From Streptomyces sp. G-G2 (GTDB lineage: Bacteria; Actinomycetota; Actinomycetes; Streptomycetales; Streptomycetaceae): 64,000 nt of DNA. Where the stretch lies: contig NZ_JASISO010000033.1 of assembly GCF_030063135.1 (NCBI RefSeq), positions 1 through 64,000 on the forward strand. The letters run 5' to 3'. This document shows positions 17,116-26,542 of the stretch, in pieces; position 1 is the stretch's first letter, and the number at the start of each line of letters is the position of its first letter. A model generated the notes under the pieces. The model searched no databases, was not told where the DNA came from, and saw nothing but the letters and a program-made list of their open reading frames with translations. The translations under genes were made by a program, and so were the position numbers.

Positions 17116-18231
17116 TCAGTCTCCTGCCGGGGATCGGGGCGGGCTGACGGTGGTGCGCGGCTGCCTGCGCTGTGAGGAAGTCCTGACGATCAGTTCGGTC
17201 GGAACCACTTGTTCGAGGGGACCTTCGGTGTCCACACCCTCGATCGCGTCGATGAGAAGCTGGACGACGGCCGTGCCGATACGGCGCGGTTTGAGGGAGA
17301 GGGTGGTGATGGGGGGTTCGGTGGTGGCGTACACGGTGGACTCGCTGCAGCACACCAGCAGCAGGTCCTCGGGGACCCGCAGCCCGTAGCGCCGGGCGGC
17401 GGCGAGCAGATCGGTGCCGTTGGGGTCGAAGAGCCCGTAGACGGCGTCGGGGCGGTCGGGCCGGGCGAGCAGCCGGTCGGCGGCCACGGCTCCGGCGCAG
17501 GGGTCGTGGGCGGGGTAGGACTCGTAGACGGGATCCTGCCCGACCCGTTCGCACCAGCTGAGGTAGGCGGTGGTGGAGAGGCGGGTGTAGGTGTCGGTGG
17601 TGGTGCCGGTGAGGAGGCCGATCCGGCGGGCCCCCGCCGCGGCGAGGTGGTCGAGCAGGTTGAGTACGGCGGCCTCGTGGTCGTTGTCGACCCAGGCCGT
17701 GACGGGGAGGGACCCGGCGGGACGCCCGTCGGAGACCACCGGCAGGCCCTGGCGGACCAGCTCGGTGACGACGGGATCGTGGTCGGAGGGGTCGATGACG
17801 ACAGTGCCGTCGAGGGCGACGTTCGACCACACGTCGTGCCGGGAGGTGGCGGGGAGGATGACCAGGGCGTAGCCGCGCGCGAGCGCGGCGGAGGTGGCGG
17901 CCCTGGCCATTTCGGCGAAGTACGCGAATTCGGTGAAGGTGAAAGGTTCATCCCCGTACGTCGTCACCGTCAGGCCGATGAGGCCCGACTTGCCGGTACG
18001 GAGGGTGCGGGCGGCTGCGGAAGGGCGATAGCCCAGCCGGTCGGCCACCTCGCGGACATGGCGGCGGGTGGCGTCCGGGAGCCGCCCCTTGCCATTGAGC
18101 GCGTCGGAGACGGTTGTGATCGAGACGCCGGCCGCGGCGGCCACATCCCTGATACCCGCTCGGCCCGGACGGCCCGCGGTCCGCCGGGGGGTCTCGGTCC
18201 GGCTCACCTGATGCTTCCCTGCTGCTGTCAT
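17116..18231 (-). CDS. LacI-family transcriptional regulator
   Basis: A 371-residue LacI/GalR regulator. The N-terminal helix-turn-helix is IRDVAAAAGVSITTVSDALN (residues 27-46), followed by the hinge helix SAAARTLRTG and a periplasmic-binding-protein-like sensor of about 270 residues. The effector is unknown, and no sugar-uptake or catabolic genes are adjacent. I chose ATG 18231, which places about 26 residues before the DNA-binding domain, as is common in Streptomyces; the upstream open frame has cysteine-rich non-coding character. It is divergent from hisC across about 350 bases. Confidence 0.9.
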   Translation of the reverse strand: MTAAGKHQVSRTETPRRTAGRPGRAGIRDVAAAAGVSITTVSDALNGKGRLPDATRRHVREVADRLGYRPSAAARTLRTGKSGLIGLTVTTYGDEPFTFTEFAYFAEMARAATSAALARGYALVILPATSRHDVWSNVALDGTVVIDPSDHDPVVTELVRQGLPVVSDGRPAGSLPVTAWVDNDHEAAVLNLLDHLAAAGARRIGLLTGTTTDTYTRLSTTAYLSWCERVGQDPVYESYPAHDPCAGAVAADRLLARPDRPDAVYGLFDPNGTDLLAAARRYGLRVPEDLLLVCCSESTVYATTEPPITTLSLKPRRIGTAVVQLLIDAIEGVDTEGPLEQVVPTELIVRTSSQRRQPRTTVSPPRSPAGD

Positions 18232-18581
18232 GGCGAGCCGATAGTAGGGCTCGGTGGGGTGGTTGGTCCGGATGCATATGCAGGCGTTGACAGGCACGAT
18301 TCTGCACGGTTCGCCACCCCCAATGACCTTGGAAACAAAGGCATTTAGTGATCAAGATCAGCCATGGGGCTTGTCGTCGGGTACGTGCATGCCAAAGTGA
18401 TGAGGTCTCGGGCCGGTCTCAACTCACACGTACGGGGGACGCGCGCCACGGCGCAGGCCACCGGCGCACGCATATATGCAGGCGCTCCCCCTCATTCCTG
18501 GCGCCCTCCATTCTCGGGAGCGAGGAATCCTCATAAGGTGAGCAGTATTGAGTTGGACGGGACGGTCGAGGAGGACCTGCG
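18232..18581. other. 350-bp gap between lacI-type gene and hisC
   Basis: No convincing gene. The notable content is an 11-bp direct repeat, ATATGCAGGCG, at 18276-18286 and 18474-18484. Each copy is fused to a palindrome (TGCATATGCA at 18273-18282 and GCATATATGC at 18470-18479). One copy is close to the regulator's 5' end and the other about 100 bases before hisC. It should hold both divergent promoters. Confidence 0.5.
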
Positions 18582-19661
18582 GTGAGCGAGAAGAGCCCGA
18601 GGCTGCGTGCCGAGCTGGATGGCATCCCCACCTACAAGCCGGGGAAGCCCGCTGCCGCCGGAGGCCCGGTGGCGTACAAGCTGTCCTCCAACGAGAACCC
18701 CTACCCGCCCCTGCCGGGCGTCCTCGAGAGGGTCGTCGCGGCCGCCGGTGACTTCAACCGCTACCCCGACATGGCGTGCACGGGGCTGGTGAACGAGATC
18801 GCCGAGCGCTTCGGCGTCCCCGTGGAGCACGTGGCCACCGGCACCGGCTCGGTCGGGGTCGCGCAGTCGCTGATCCAGTCGACGGCCGGTCCGGGCGACG
18901 AGGTCATGTACGCCTGGCGCTCCTTCGAGGCGTACCCGATCATCGCCCAGATCTCCGGCGCCACCTCGGTGAAGGTGCCGCTGACCTCGGGTGATGTGCA
19001 CGACCTGGACGCGATGGCCGACGCGGTCACCGAGCGGACCCGGCTGATCTTCGTCTGCAACCCCAACAACCCCACCGGTACCGCCGTGCGGCGCGCGGAG
19101 CTGGAGCGGTTCCTGGACCGGGTGCCCTCGGACGTCCTGGTGGTGCTGGACGAGGCGTACCGCGAGTTCGTGCGCGACGCCGAGGTCCCGGACGGGATGG
19201 AGATCTACCGGGACCGGCCGAACGTGGCGGTCCTGCGGACCTTCTCCAAGGCGTACGGTCTGGCCGGCCTGCGGGTCGGGTTCGCCGTGGCGCACGAGCC
19301 GGTGGCCGCGGCGCTGCGCAAGACCGCGGTTCCCTTCGGTGTCAGCCAGCTCGCCCAGGACGCGGCGATCGCCTCGCTGCGCGCCGAGGACGAGCTGATG
19401 GGCCGCGTCGGGTCGCTGCTCGGCGAGCGCGCGCGGGTGTACGAGACGCTGGTCGCGCAGGGCTGGACGGTGCCCGAGACGCAGGCGAACTTCGTGTGGA
19501 TGCGGCTGGGGGAGCGCACCGCCGACTTCGCGGCGGCCTGCGAGAAGGCCGGTGTGGTGGTCCGGCCCTTCGCGGGTGAGGGCCTGCGGGTCACGATCGG
19601 TGAGACCGAGGCGAACGACCTGTTCCTGCACACGGCAGAGGCGTTCCTCAAGGAGCTGTAG
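18582..19661 (+). CDS. hisC: Histidinol-phosphate aminotransferase
   Basis: A 359-residue class I/II PLP aminotransferase of the HisC type, converting imidazole-acetol phosphate plus glutamate to histidinol phosphate. The N-terminal YKLSSNENPYPPLPG is diagnostic of HisC. The PLP lysine is Lys223 in RTFSKAYGLAGLRVG, with NPNNPTG and LDEAYREF upstream. The GTG at 18582 follows GAGGAGGACC. No other his genes are adjacent, and Streptomyces also carry a his-operon copy, so this is likely a second HisC that could serve aromatic amino acids. Phenylalanine/tyrosine transamination is a plausible side role given pheA elsewhere in the window. Confidence 0.92.
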   Translation: MSEKSPRLRAELDGIPTYKPGKPAAAGGPVAYKLSSNENPYPPLPGVLERVVAAAGDFNRYPDMACTGLVNEIAERFGVPVEHVATGTGSVGVAQSLIQSTAGPGDEVMYAWRSFEAYPIIAQISGATSVKVPLTSGDVHDLDAMADAVTERTRLIFVCNPNNPTGTAVRRAELERFLDRVPSDVLVVLDEAYREFVRDAEVPDGMEIYRDRPNVAVLRTFSKAYGLAGLRVGFAVAHEPVAAALRKTAVPFGVSQLAQDAAIASLRAEDELMGRVGSLLGERARVYETLVAQGWTVPETQANFVWMRLGERTADFAAACEKAGVVVRPFAGEGLRVTIGETEANDLFLHTAEAFLKEL

Positions 19662-19684
19662 CTCGGGTGCCCGTGGGGGAGCTG

Positions 19685-20053
19685 TTACGCCAGCTCCACG
19701 CGGATGGGGTCGCCGTCGCGGACGGTGGCCAGCAGGCGGGGGTCGCCGTCGAACGAGCCGAGGACGTTGCACGGGCTCGCCAGGCGGCTCTCGCCTCCCC
19801 GCGATATGGGGGTCGGGCCGTAGGGGAGCGCGAGCGCGTCGCCCTCGGTCCAGAAGGCGACCGTGCCCGGGTCGACGACCTGCTGGGCGTCGTCCTCCAG
19901 TGCCACCGAGACGCCGGTGTCGAAGTAGACCTCCTCGCCCCAGGTGTTGGCGGAGGCGGATATCGGCAGGGCCTCGCCCAGGGCCTTGGCCGTCGGCGTG
20001 TCGCCGAGGGTCGCGGTGAGCTGGCCGGAGGGCCAGGAGATTCGTATCTGCAT
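19685..20053 (-). CDS. Cyclophilin-like fold protein (TM1367/DUF369 type)
   Basis: A 122-residue protein beginning MQIRISWPSGQLTATL with recognisable blocks of the small cyclophilin-like family (LPISASANTWGEEVYFDTG, DPGTVAFWTEGDALALPYGPTP). The family has a cyclophilin barrel without known prolyl isomerase activity; function unknown. ATG 20053 is chosen; ATG 20062 is also in frame. A 19-bp palindrome begins 8 bases upstream of the chosen start, so the gene may be repressed by a factor that binds there. Confidence 0.7.
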   Translation of the reverse strand: MQIRISWPSGQLTATLGDTPTAKALGEALPISASANTWGEEVYFDTGVSVALEDDAQQVVDPGTVAFWTEGDALALPYGPTPISRGGESRLASPCNVLGSFDGDPRLLATVRDGDPIRVELA

Positions 20054-20060
20054 GGCCCGC

Positions 20061-20079
20061 ATTCAACAATCTGTTGAAT
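20061..20079. promoter_or_regulatory. 19-bp palindromic operator candidate
   Basis: ATTCAACA-ATC-TGTTGAAT, a perfect 8-bp inverted repeat with a 3-base spacer, sits immediately before the cyclophilin-like gene start and is AT-rich against its surroundings. The form suits GntR- or TetR-type repressors; no such gene is adjacent. Distinct from the Rex site 63 bases further on. Confidence 0.55.
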
Positions 20080-20141
20080 GTCTTGGCTAGGGGGACCCCG
20101 CCCGGATGACGCCGACAGCGGTAGGACATAATGCTTGTGAA

Positions 20142-20157
20142 TGTGAACGCGTTCACA
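20142..20157. promoter_or_regulatory. Rex operator (ROP) upstream of cydA
   Basis: TGTGAACGCGTTCACA is a perfect 16-bp palindrome matching the S. coelicolor Rex operator. Rex senses the NADH/NAD+ ratio and represses the cyd operon, releasing DNA when NADH is high under oxygen limitation. The site lies 85 bases before the cydA GTG, consistent with a position overlapping its promoter. A partial extra half-site (TTGTGAA) sits just upstream. Confidence 0.93.
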
Positions 20158-20241
20158 AGCGTGCCCATTTCATCCCTGATTGGGTGGGTTGTAAGGGGCA
20201 AACTGCGGCTGTGACCACGGCGACGCGAAGGAGAAGACGAC

Positions 20242-21747
20242 GTGGACCTCGCTTTGGCGCCAGAGACCCTGGCGCGATGGCAGTTCGGCATTACCACCGT
20301 CTACCACTTCCTCTTCGTCCCCCTGACGATCTCGCTCGCCGCCCTCGTCGCGGTGCTGCAGACGGCCTGGGTGCGGACGGAGAAGGAGAAGTACCTCAAG
20401 GCCACGAAGTTCTGGGGCAAGCTCTTCCTGATCAACATCGCGATGGGTGTCGTCACCGGCATCGTCCAGGAGTTCCAGTTCGGCATGAACTGGTCCGACT
20501 ACTCGCGCTTCGTCGGTGACGTCTTCGGGGCGCCCCTGGCCTTCGAGGCCCTGATCGCCTTCTTCTTCGAGTCGACCTTCATCGGTCTGTGGATCTTCGG
20601 CTGGGACAAGCTGCCGAAGAAGATCCACCTCGCCTGCATCTGGATGGTGTCGATCGGCACCATCCTCTCCGCCTACTTCATCCTCGCGGCCAATTCCTGG
20701 ATGCAGCACCCCGTCGGGTACCGCCTCAACAAGGAGACCGGCCGCGCCGAGCTGACCGACTTCTGGCTCGTACTGACCCAGAACACGGCGCTCGCCCAGG
20801 TCTTCCACACGCTGACGGCCGCCCTGCTGACCGGTGGCGCCTTCATGGCGGGCATCGCCGCCTTCCACCTGCTGCGCAAGAAGCACATCCCGGTGATGCG
20901 CACCTCGCTGCGGCTCGGGCTGGTCGCCGTGCTCATCGGCGGACTGCTCACCGCGATCAGTGGCGACACCCTCGCCAAGGTTATGTTCAAGCAGCAGCCG
21001 ATGAAGATGGCCGCCGCCGAGGCCCTGTGGGACGGCGAGAAGGGCGCGCCCTTCTCGATCTTCGCCTACGGAGACGTCGACAAGGGCCACAACAAGGTCG
21101 CCATCGAGGTCCCCGGAATACTGTCCTTCCTCGCGGACAGCGACTTCAACTCCTTCGTTCCGGGCATCAACGACGTCAACAAGTCCGAGCAGGAGAAGTA
21201 CGGCCCCGGCGACTACCGGCCCGCGATCCCCGTCGCGTACTGGGGCTTCCGCTGGATGATCGGCTTCGGCATGGCCTCCTTCGCCATCGGTGCGCTGGGG
21301 CTGTGGCTGACGCGGCGGAAGTTCCTGCTGCCACCGGGGCTGCGGACCGGCGAGGACGAGCGGCCCCACCTGGTGCTGTTCAAGAGCGCCCTCAGTCCCC
21401 GGCTGACCCGCCTGTACTGGCTCACCGCGATCTGGACGGTCGGCTTCCCGCTGATCGCCAACTCCTGGGGCTGGATCTTCACCGAGATGGGCCGCCAGCC
21501 CTGGGCCGTCTACGGCGTCCTGCGCACCGCCGACGCCGTCTCGCCCACCGCCTCCCAGGGCGAGGTGATCACCTCGATGGCCGTGTTCACCGCCCTTTAC
21601 GCCGTGCTCGCCGTGATCGAGGTCAAGCTCCTCGTGAAGTACGTCAAGGCGGGTCCGCCGGAGCTGACCGAAGCCGACCTCAACCCGCCCACCAAGATCG
21701 GCGGCGACGACACTGACGCCGACCGGCCGATGGCCTTCTCGTACTGA
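20242..21747 (+). CDS. cydA: Cytochrome bd quinol oxidase subunit I
   Basis: A 501-residue multi-helix CydA. Haem ligands can be placed: His22 (TTVYHFLF, b595), His189 (AQVFHTLTAA, b558) and Met339 (FRWMIGFG, b558). The quinol-binding Q-loop (about 250-330) is of the short type, as in Gram-positives. The enzyme reduces oxygen to water with menaquinol at low oxygen without pumping protons. The GTG at 20242 is preceded by GAAGGAGAAG. It is the first gene of cydA-cydB-cydCD, 18 bases ahead of cydB, with a Rex operator upstream. Confidence 0.97.
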   Translation: MDLALAPETLARWQFGITTVYHFLFVPLTISLAALVAVLQTAWVRTEKEKYLKATKFWGKLFLINIAMGVVTGIVQEFQFGMNWSDYSRFVGDVFGAPLAFEALIAFFFESTFIGLWIFGWDKLPKKIHLACIWMVSIGTILSAYFILAANSWMQHPVGYRLNKETGRAELTDFWLVLTQNTALAQVFHTLTAALLTGGAFMAGIAAFHLLRKKHIPVMRTSLRLGLVAVLIGGLLTAISGDTLAKVMFKQQPMKMAAAEALWDGEKGAPFSIFAYGDVDKGHNKVAIEVPGILSFLADSDFNSFVPGINDVNKSEQEKYGPGDYRPAIPVAYWGFRWMIGFGMASFAIGALGLWLTRRKFLLPPGLRTGEDERPHLVLFKSALSPRLTRLYWLTAIWTVGFPLIANSWGWIFTEMGRQPWAVYGVLRTADAVSPTASQGEVITSMAVFTALYAVLAVIEVKLLVKYVKAGPPELTEADLNPPTKIGGDDTDADRPMAFSY

Positions 21748-21765
21748 GGCTGGGGAGACCACATC

Positions 21766-22767
<1,002 letters not shown>

Positions 22768-22822
22768 GACCGGGCCGTCCGGATCATCCGGGCGACCCTC
22801 CCGTCCGACCCTGCCCTGGGGG

Positions 22823-25800
22823 ATGTTTCACGTGAAACCGATCGACCCGCGCCTGCTCCGGTACGCCCGTGCCACCCGCCTCTTCCTGGGGGCCGTGGTG
22901 GCCCTCGGGCTGGCCGGGGCGGGGCTGGTCGTCGGTCAGGCGATGCTGATCGCCGAGATCGTGGTCGGCGCCTTCGAGGACGGGCTGGACGGCCATGCCC
23001 TGCGGACTCCCCTGCTGCTGCTCGGCGCGGTCGCTCTGGGGCGCGCCCTGGTGGCCTGGCTCACCGAACTGGCCGCCCACCGGGCCGGCGCCGCGGTCAA
23101 GTCCGAGCTGCGCGGCCGGCTCCTGGACCGGGCCGCCGACCTCGGCCCGTCCTGGCTCAGCGGGCAGCGGACCGGATCCCTGGTGGCCCTGGCCACCCGG
23201 GGCGTGGACGCGCTCGACGACTACTTCTCCCGGTACCTGCCGCAACTCGGACTCGCGGTCGTCGTCCCGGTGGCGGTCCTCGCCCGGATTGTCACGGAGG
23301 ACTGGGTGTCGGCGGCCATCATCGTCCTCACCCTGCCGCTGATCCCCCTCTTCATGATCCTCATCGGCTGGGCCACCCAGTCCCGGATGGACCGCCAGTG
23401 GCGGCTGCTGTCCCGGCTGTCGGGGCACTTCCTCGACGTGGTCGCGGGGCTGCCGACCCTCAAGGTCTTCGGCCGGGCCAAGGCGCAGGCCGAGTCGATC
23501 CGGACCATCACGGACGACTACCGGCGGGCCACCCTGCGCACGCTGCGCATCGCATTCCTCTCCTCCTTCGCGCTGGAACTGCTCGCCACCCTGTCGGTGG
23601 CCGTGGTCGCCGTCACCATCGGCATGCGGCTCGTGCACGGCGACCTCGACCTGTACACCGGCCTGGTCATCCTCATCCTGGCGCCCGAGGCGTACTTGCC
23701 GCTGAGGCAGGTCGGGGCGCAGTACCACGCGGCCGCCGAGGGACTCGCGGCCGCGGAGGAGATCTTCGAGGTCCTCGAAACACCGGTACCCGGCACGGGC
23801 GGTACGGCGGCGGTGCCCGCCGCGCAGTCCGCCGGGCTGAGCTTCGAGGGCGTCTCGGTCCGCTACCCGGGCCGCGCCGAGTCCTCGCCGGGATCCGTCT
23901 CGCTGACGGTCGCACCGGGGGAGTGCGTGGCGCTCACCGGACCGAGCGGGGCCGGCAAGTCCACCCTTCTGCAGGTGCTGCTCGGGTTCGTGGCGCCGAC
24001 CGGAGGCCGGGTGCGGATCGGCGGCGTGGACCTGTCCGAGCTCTCCCTGGAGCAGTGGCGCGAGCGGATCGCGTGGGTACCGCAGCGGCCGCACCTGTTC
24101 GCCGGGACCATCGCGGAGAACGTACGGCTGGCCCGCCCGGAGGCCTCGGACGCGGAGGTCGCGCGGGCGCTGCGGGACGCGGGCGCCGGGGAGTTCGTGG
24201 ACGCGCTGCCGCGCGGGGCGCGGACCCGGCTGGGCGAAGGCGGGTCCGGGCTGTCCGCCGGACAGCGCCAGCGGCTCGCGCTGTCCCGGGCGTTCCTGGC
24301 GGACCGGCCGGTGCTGCTGCTGGACGAGCCGACGGCCGCGCTGGACGGGGAGACCGAGGCCGCGGTGGTGGAGGCCGTACGGCGACTGGCCGCCGGGCGG
24401 ACGGTGCTGCTGGTGGTGCACCGGCCCGCGCTGCTGGCCGTGGCGGACCGCGTGGTGGCCGTGGGGGTGGGGGACGCCGACGCGGCGGGCGTGGAAGGGC
24501 TGCTCCCCCACCCGGCCCCGGCCCCCGCTGGAACCGGCGCCGCGCCGGAGCCCGCGACCCCGGCGCCGACGGAGCCGCACAGCGAACCCGGGGGCTGGAT
24601 CCTGGGTGAGTTCGCTGAGAGCGACGCGACGGGCCCGGCCCGCCGTGGCAGGGGCGGAAGGCATCCGCTCACCCGGGTGCGGGCGACCGCCGCGCGGTGG
24701 CAGGGCCGGTTCCGGCTCGGGCTGCTGCTCGGAGCACTGGCCGTCGGGTGCGGGGTCGGCCTGATGGCCGTCTCCGGCTGGCTCATCTCCCGGGCCTCCG
24801 AACAGCCCCCGGTGCTCTATCTGATGGTGGCCGTCACCGCGACCCGGGCCTTCGGGATCGGACGCGCCGTCTTCCGTTACGCGGAGCGGCTGGTCTCGCA
24901 CGACGCCGTGCTGCGGATGCTCGCGGAGCTGCGGGTCTCCGTCTACCGGCGGCTGGAGCGGATCGCGCCCGGGGGGCTGCGCGAGCGGCGCCGCGGGGAC
25001 CTGCTGACCCGGCTGGTCGCCGACGCCGACGCCCTGCAGGACTACTGGCTGCGCTGGCTGCTGCCGGTCGGCACCGCCGTGCTGGTCGGGCTCGGCTCGG
25101 TCGCGTTCACGGCCTGGCTGCTGCCGGAGGCCGGGGCCGCGCTCGCCGTCGGGCTGCTCACGGCGGGGATCGGGGTGCCGCTGATCAGCGGGGCCTGTGC
25201 GCGCCGTGCGGAGCGCAGGCTCGCGCCGGCCCGGGGCGAGCTGGCCACCCGGGTGGCCGACCTGCTCTCCGGCACGGCCGAGCTGACGGTCGCGGGCGCG
25301 CTGGCCGGACGTAAGGAACGGGCCCGGGAGAGCGACGGGGTCCTCACCCGGATCGCGGCCCGCGGGGCCGTGGCCACCGGCATCGGCGGCGGGCTGTCGG
25401 CCCTGATCTGCGGGCTGACCGTGGTGGCCGCCGCCGCGGTCGCCGCGGACGCGGTGCACGACGGGCGCCTCGGCGGAGTGGCGATGGCCGTCGCCGTGCT
25501 CACCCCGCTGGCCGCGTTCGAGGCGGTCAACGGGCTGCCGCTGGCCGTCCAGTACCGCCAGCGGGTCCGGCGCAGCGCCGAGCGGGTCTACGAGGTGATC
25601 GACGCTCCGGTGCCGGTCGCCGAACCGGAACGGCCCGCCGGGGCCCCCGCCTCTCCCTTCCCGCTGCGGCTGACCGGGCTCACCGCCCGGCACCTCGGGC
25701 AGGATCGGGACGCGCTGCGGGGCATCGACCTGACCCTCGAAGCGGGCCGCCGGGTCGCGGTGGTGGGGCTCTCCGGTTCGGGCAAGACCACCTTGGCGCA

Positions 25801-26428
25801 GGTGCTGCTGCGGTTCCTGGACCCGGGTGAGGGCTCCTACACCGTCGCGGGGGCCGACGTACGCACGCTGGACGGGGACGACGTACGCCGGTTCGTGGGC
25901 CTGTGCGCCCAGGACGCGCACATCTTCGACAGCTCGGTGCGGGAGAACCTGCGCCTGGCGCGGACCGGGGCGGCCGAGGGCGAGCTGCGCGAGGCGCTCG
26001 CCGCCGCCCGGCTGCTGGACTGGGCGGACGGGCTGCCCGACGGGCTGGACACGCTCGTCGGCGAGCACGGCGAACGGATCTCCGGCGGCCAGCGCCAGCG
26101 GCTGGCCCTGGCCAGGGCGCTGCTGGCCGATTTCCCGGTCCTGGTCCTGGACGAGCCCGCCGAGCACCTGGACGTGGTGACGGCGGACGCGCTGACGGCG
26201 GACCTGCTCAGGGCCACCGAGGGACGGACCACGCTGCTGATCACGCACCGGCTCGCCGGTCTCGACGCGGTGGACGAGATCCTCGTACTGGACGGGGGCA
26301 GGGTCGTGCAGCGCGGTCCGTACGAGGTGCTCGCGGGCGCCGAGGGGCCGCTGCGGCGGATGCTGGAACGGGAGCGCGTAGGCGACCTGGCCGGAGCGGA
26401 CCGGCGCGCGGTCGCCGCGCGTAAGTAG
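22823..26428 (+). CDS. cydCD: Fused CydD-CydC thiol-reductant ABC exporter
   Basis: A 1201-residue fusion of two ABC half-transporters needed for cytochrome bd assembly, exporting cysteine/glutathione-type thiols in other bacteria. The CydD half has six helices (about 15-310), Walker A GPSGAGKST and signature LSAGQRQRLALSRAFL. A Pro/Ala-rich linker around 560-600 leads to the CydC half with helices at about 630-900, Walker A GLSGSGKTT and signature ISGGQRQRLALARALL. The CydCD fusion is normal for Streptomyces. The ATG at 22823 (GGGGG before it) is immediately followed by a parS palindrome, so residues 1-5 read MFHVK. It completes the cyd operon. Confidence 0.95.
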   Translation: MFHVKPIDPRLLRYARATRLFLGAVVALGLAGAGLVVGQAMLIAEIVVGAFEDGLDGHALRTPLLLLGAVALGRALVAWLTELAAHRAGAAVKSELRGRLLDRAADLGPSWLSGQRTGSLVALATRGVDALDDYFSRYLPQLGLAVVVPVAVLARIVTEDWVSAAIIVLTLPLIPLFMILIGWATQSRMDRQWRLLSRLSGHFLDVVAGLPTLKVFGRAKAQAESIRTITDDYRRATLRTLRIAFLSSFALELLATLSVAVVAVTIGMRLVHGDLDLYTGLVILILAPEAYLPLRQVGAQYHAAAEGLAAAEEIFEVLETPVPGTGGTAAVPAAQSAGLSFEGVSVRYPGRAESSPGSVSLTVAPGECVALTGPSGAGKSTLLQVLLGFVAPTGGRVRIGGVDLSELSLEQWRERIAWVPQRPHLFAGTIAENVRLARPEASDAEVARALRDAGAGEFVDALPRGARTRLGEGGSGLSAGQRQRLALSRAFLADRPVLLLDEPTAALDGETEAAVVEAVRRLAAGRTVLLVVHRPALLAVADRVVAVGVGDADAAGVEGLLPHPAPAPAGTGAAPEPATPAPTEPHSEPGGWILGEFAESDATGPARRGRGGRHPLTRVRATAARWQGRFRLGLLLGALAVGCGVGLMAVSGWLISRASEQPPVLYLMVAVTATRAFGIGRAVFRYAERLVSHDAVLRMLAELRVSVYRRLERIAPGGLRERRRGDLLTRLVADADALQDYWLRWLLPVGTAVLVGLGSVAFTAWLLPEAGAALAVGLLTAGIGVPLISGACARRAERRLAPARGELATRVADLLSGTAELTVAGALAGRKERARESDGVLTRIAARGAVATGIGGGLSALICGLTVVAAAAVAADAVHDGRLGGVAMAVAVLTPLAAFEAVNGLPLAVQYRQRVRRSAERVYEVIDAPVPVAEPERPAGAPASPFPLRLTGLTARHLGQDRDALRGIDLTLEAGRRVAVVGLSGSGKTTLAQVLLRFLDPGEGSYTVAGADVRTLDGDDVRRFVGLCAQDAHIFDSSVRENLRLARTGAAEGELREALAAARLLDWADGLPDGLDTLVGEHGERISGGQRQRLALARALLADFPVLVLDEPAEHLDVVTADALTADLLRATEGRTTLLITHRLAGLDAVDEILVLDGGRVVQRGPYEVLAGAEGPLRRMLERERVGDLAGADRRAVAARK
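22825..22838. promoter_or_regulatory. parS site overlapping the cydCD start codon
   Basis: GTTTCACGTGAAAC begins at the G of the cydCD ATG and continues through codon 5. It is an exact parS core. ParB loading here would sit on a translation start inside the cyd operon. Confidence 0.93.
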
Positions 26429-26542
26429 GAGCCGGTGCGTACCGCTGGGAGCCGGTGCCCACGCTGGGGATCGGCGTGATCGGGTGGCGGGAAGGCTGGT
26501 TCCGACTTTCCCCAGCAAAAGGGACTAACTAGTCTCAAGGGC

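Noticed and set aside
18348..18585. Small plus-strand frames in the gap before hisC
   Set aside because: No ribosome site, and the predicted peptides are unlike any family.
22784..26518. Minus-strand open frame of 1244 codons
   Set aside because: It is antisense to cydCD and reflects the high-GC third-codon bias. Its residues are low-complexity Gly/Gln/Arg/Pro, with no domain or start signal.
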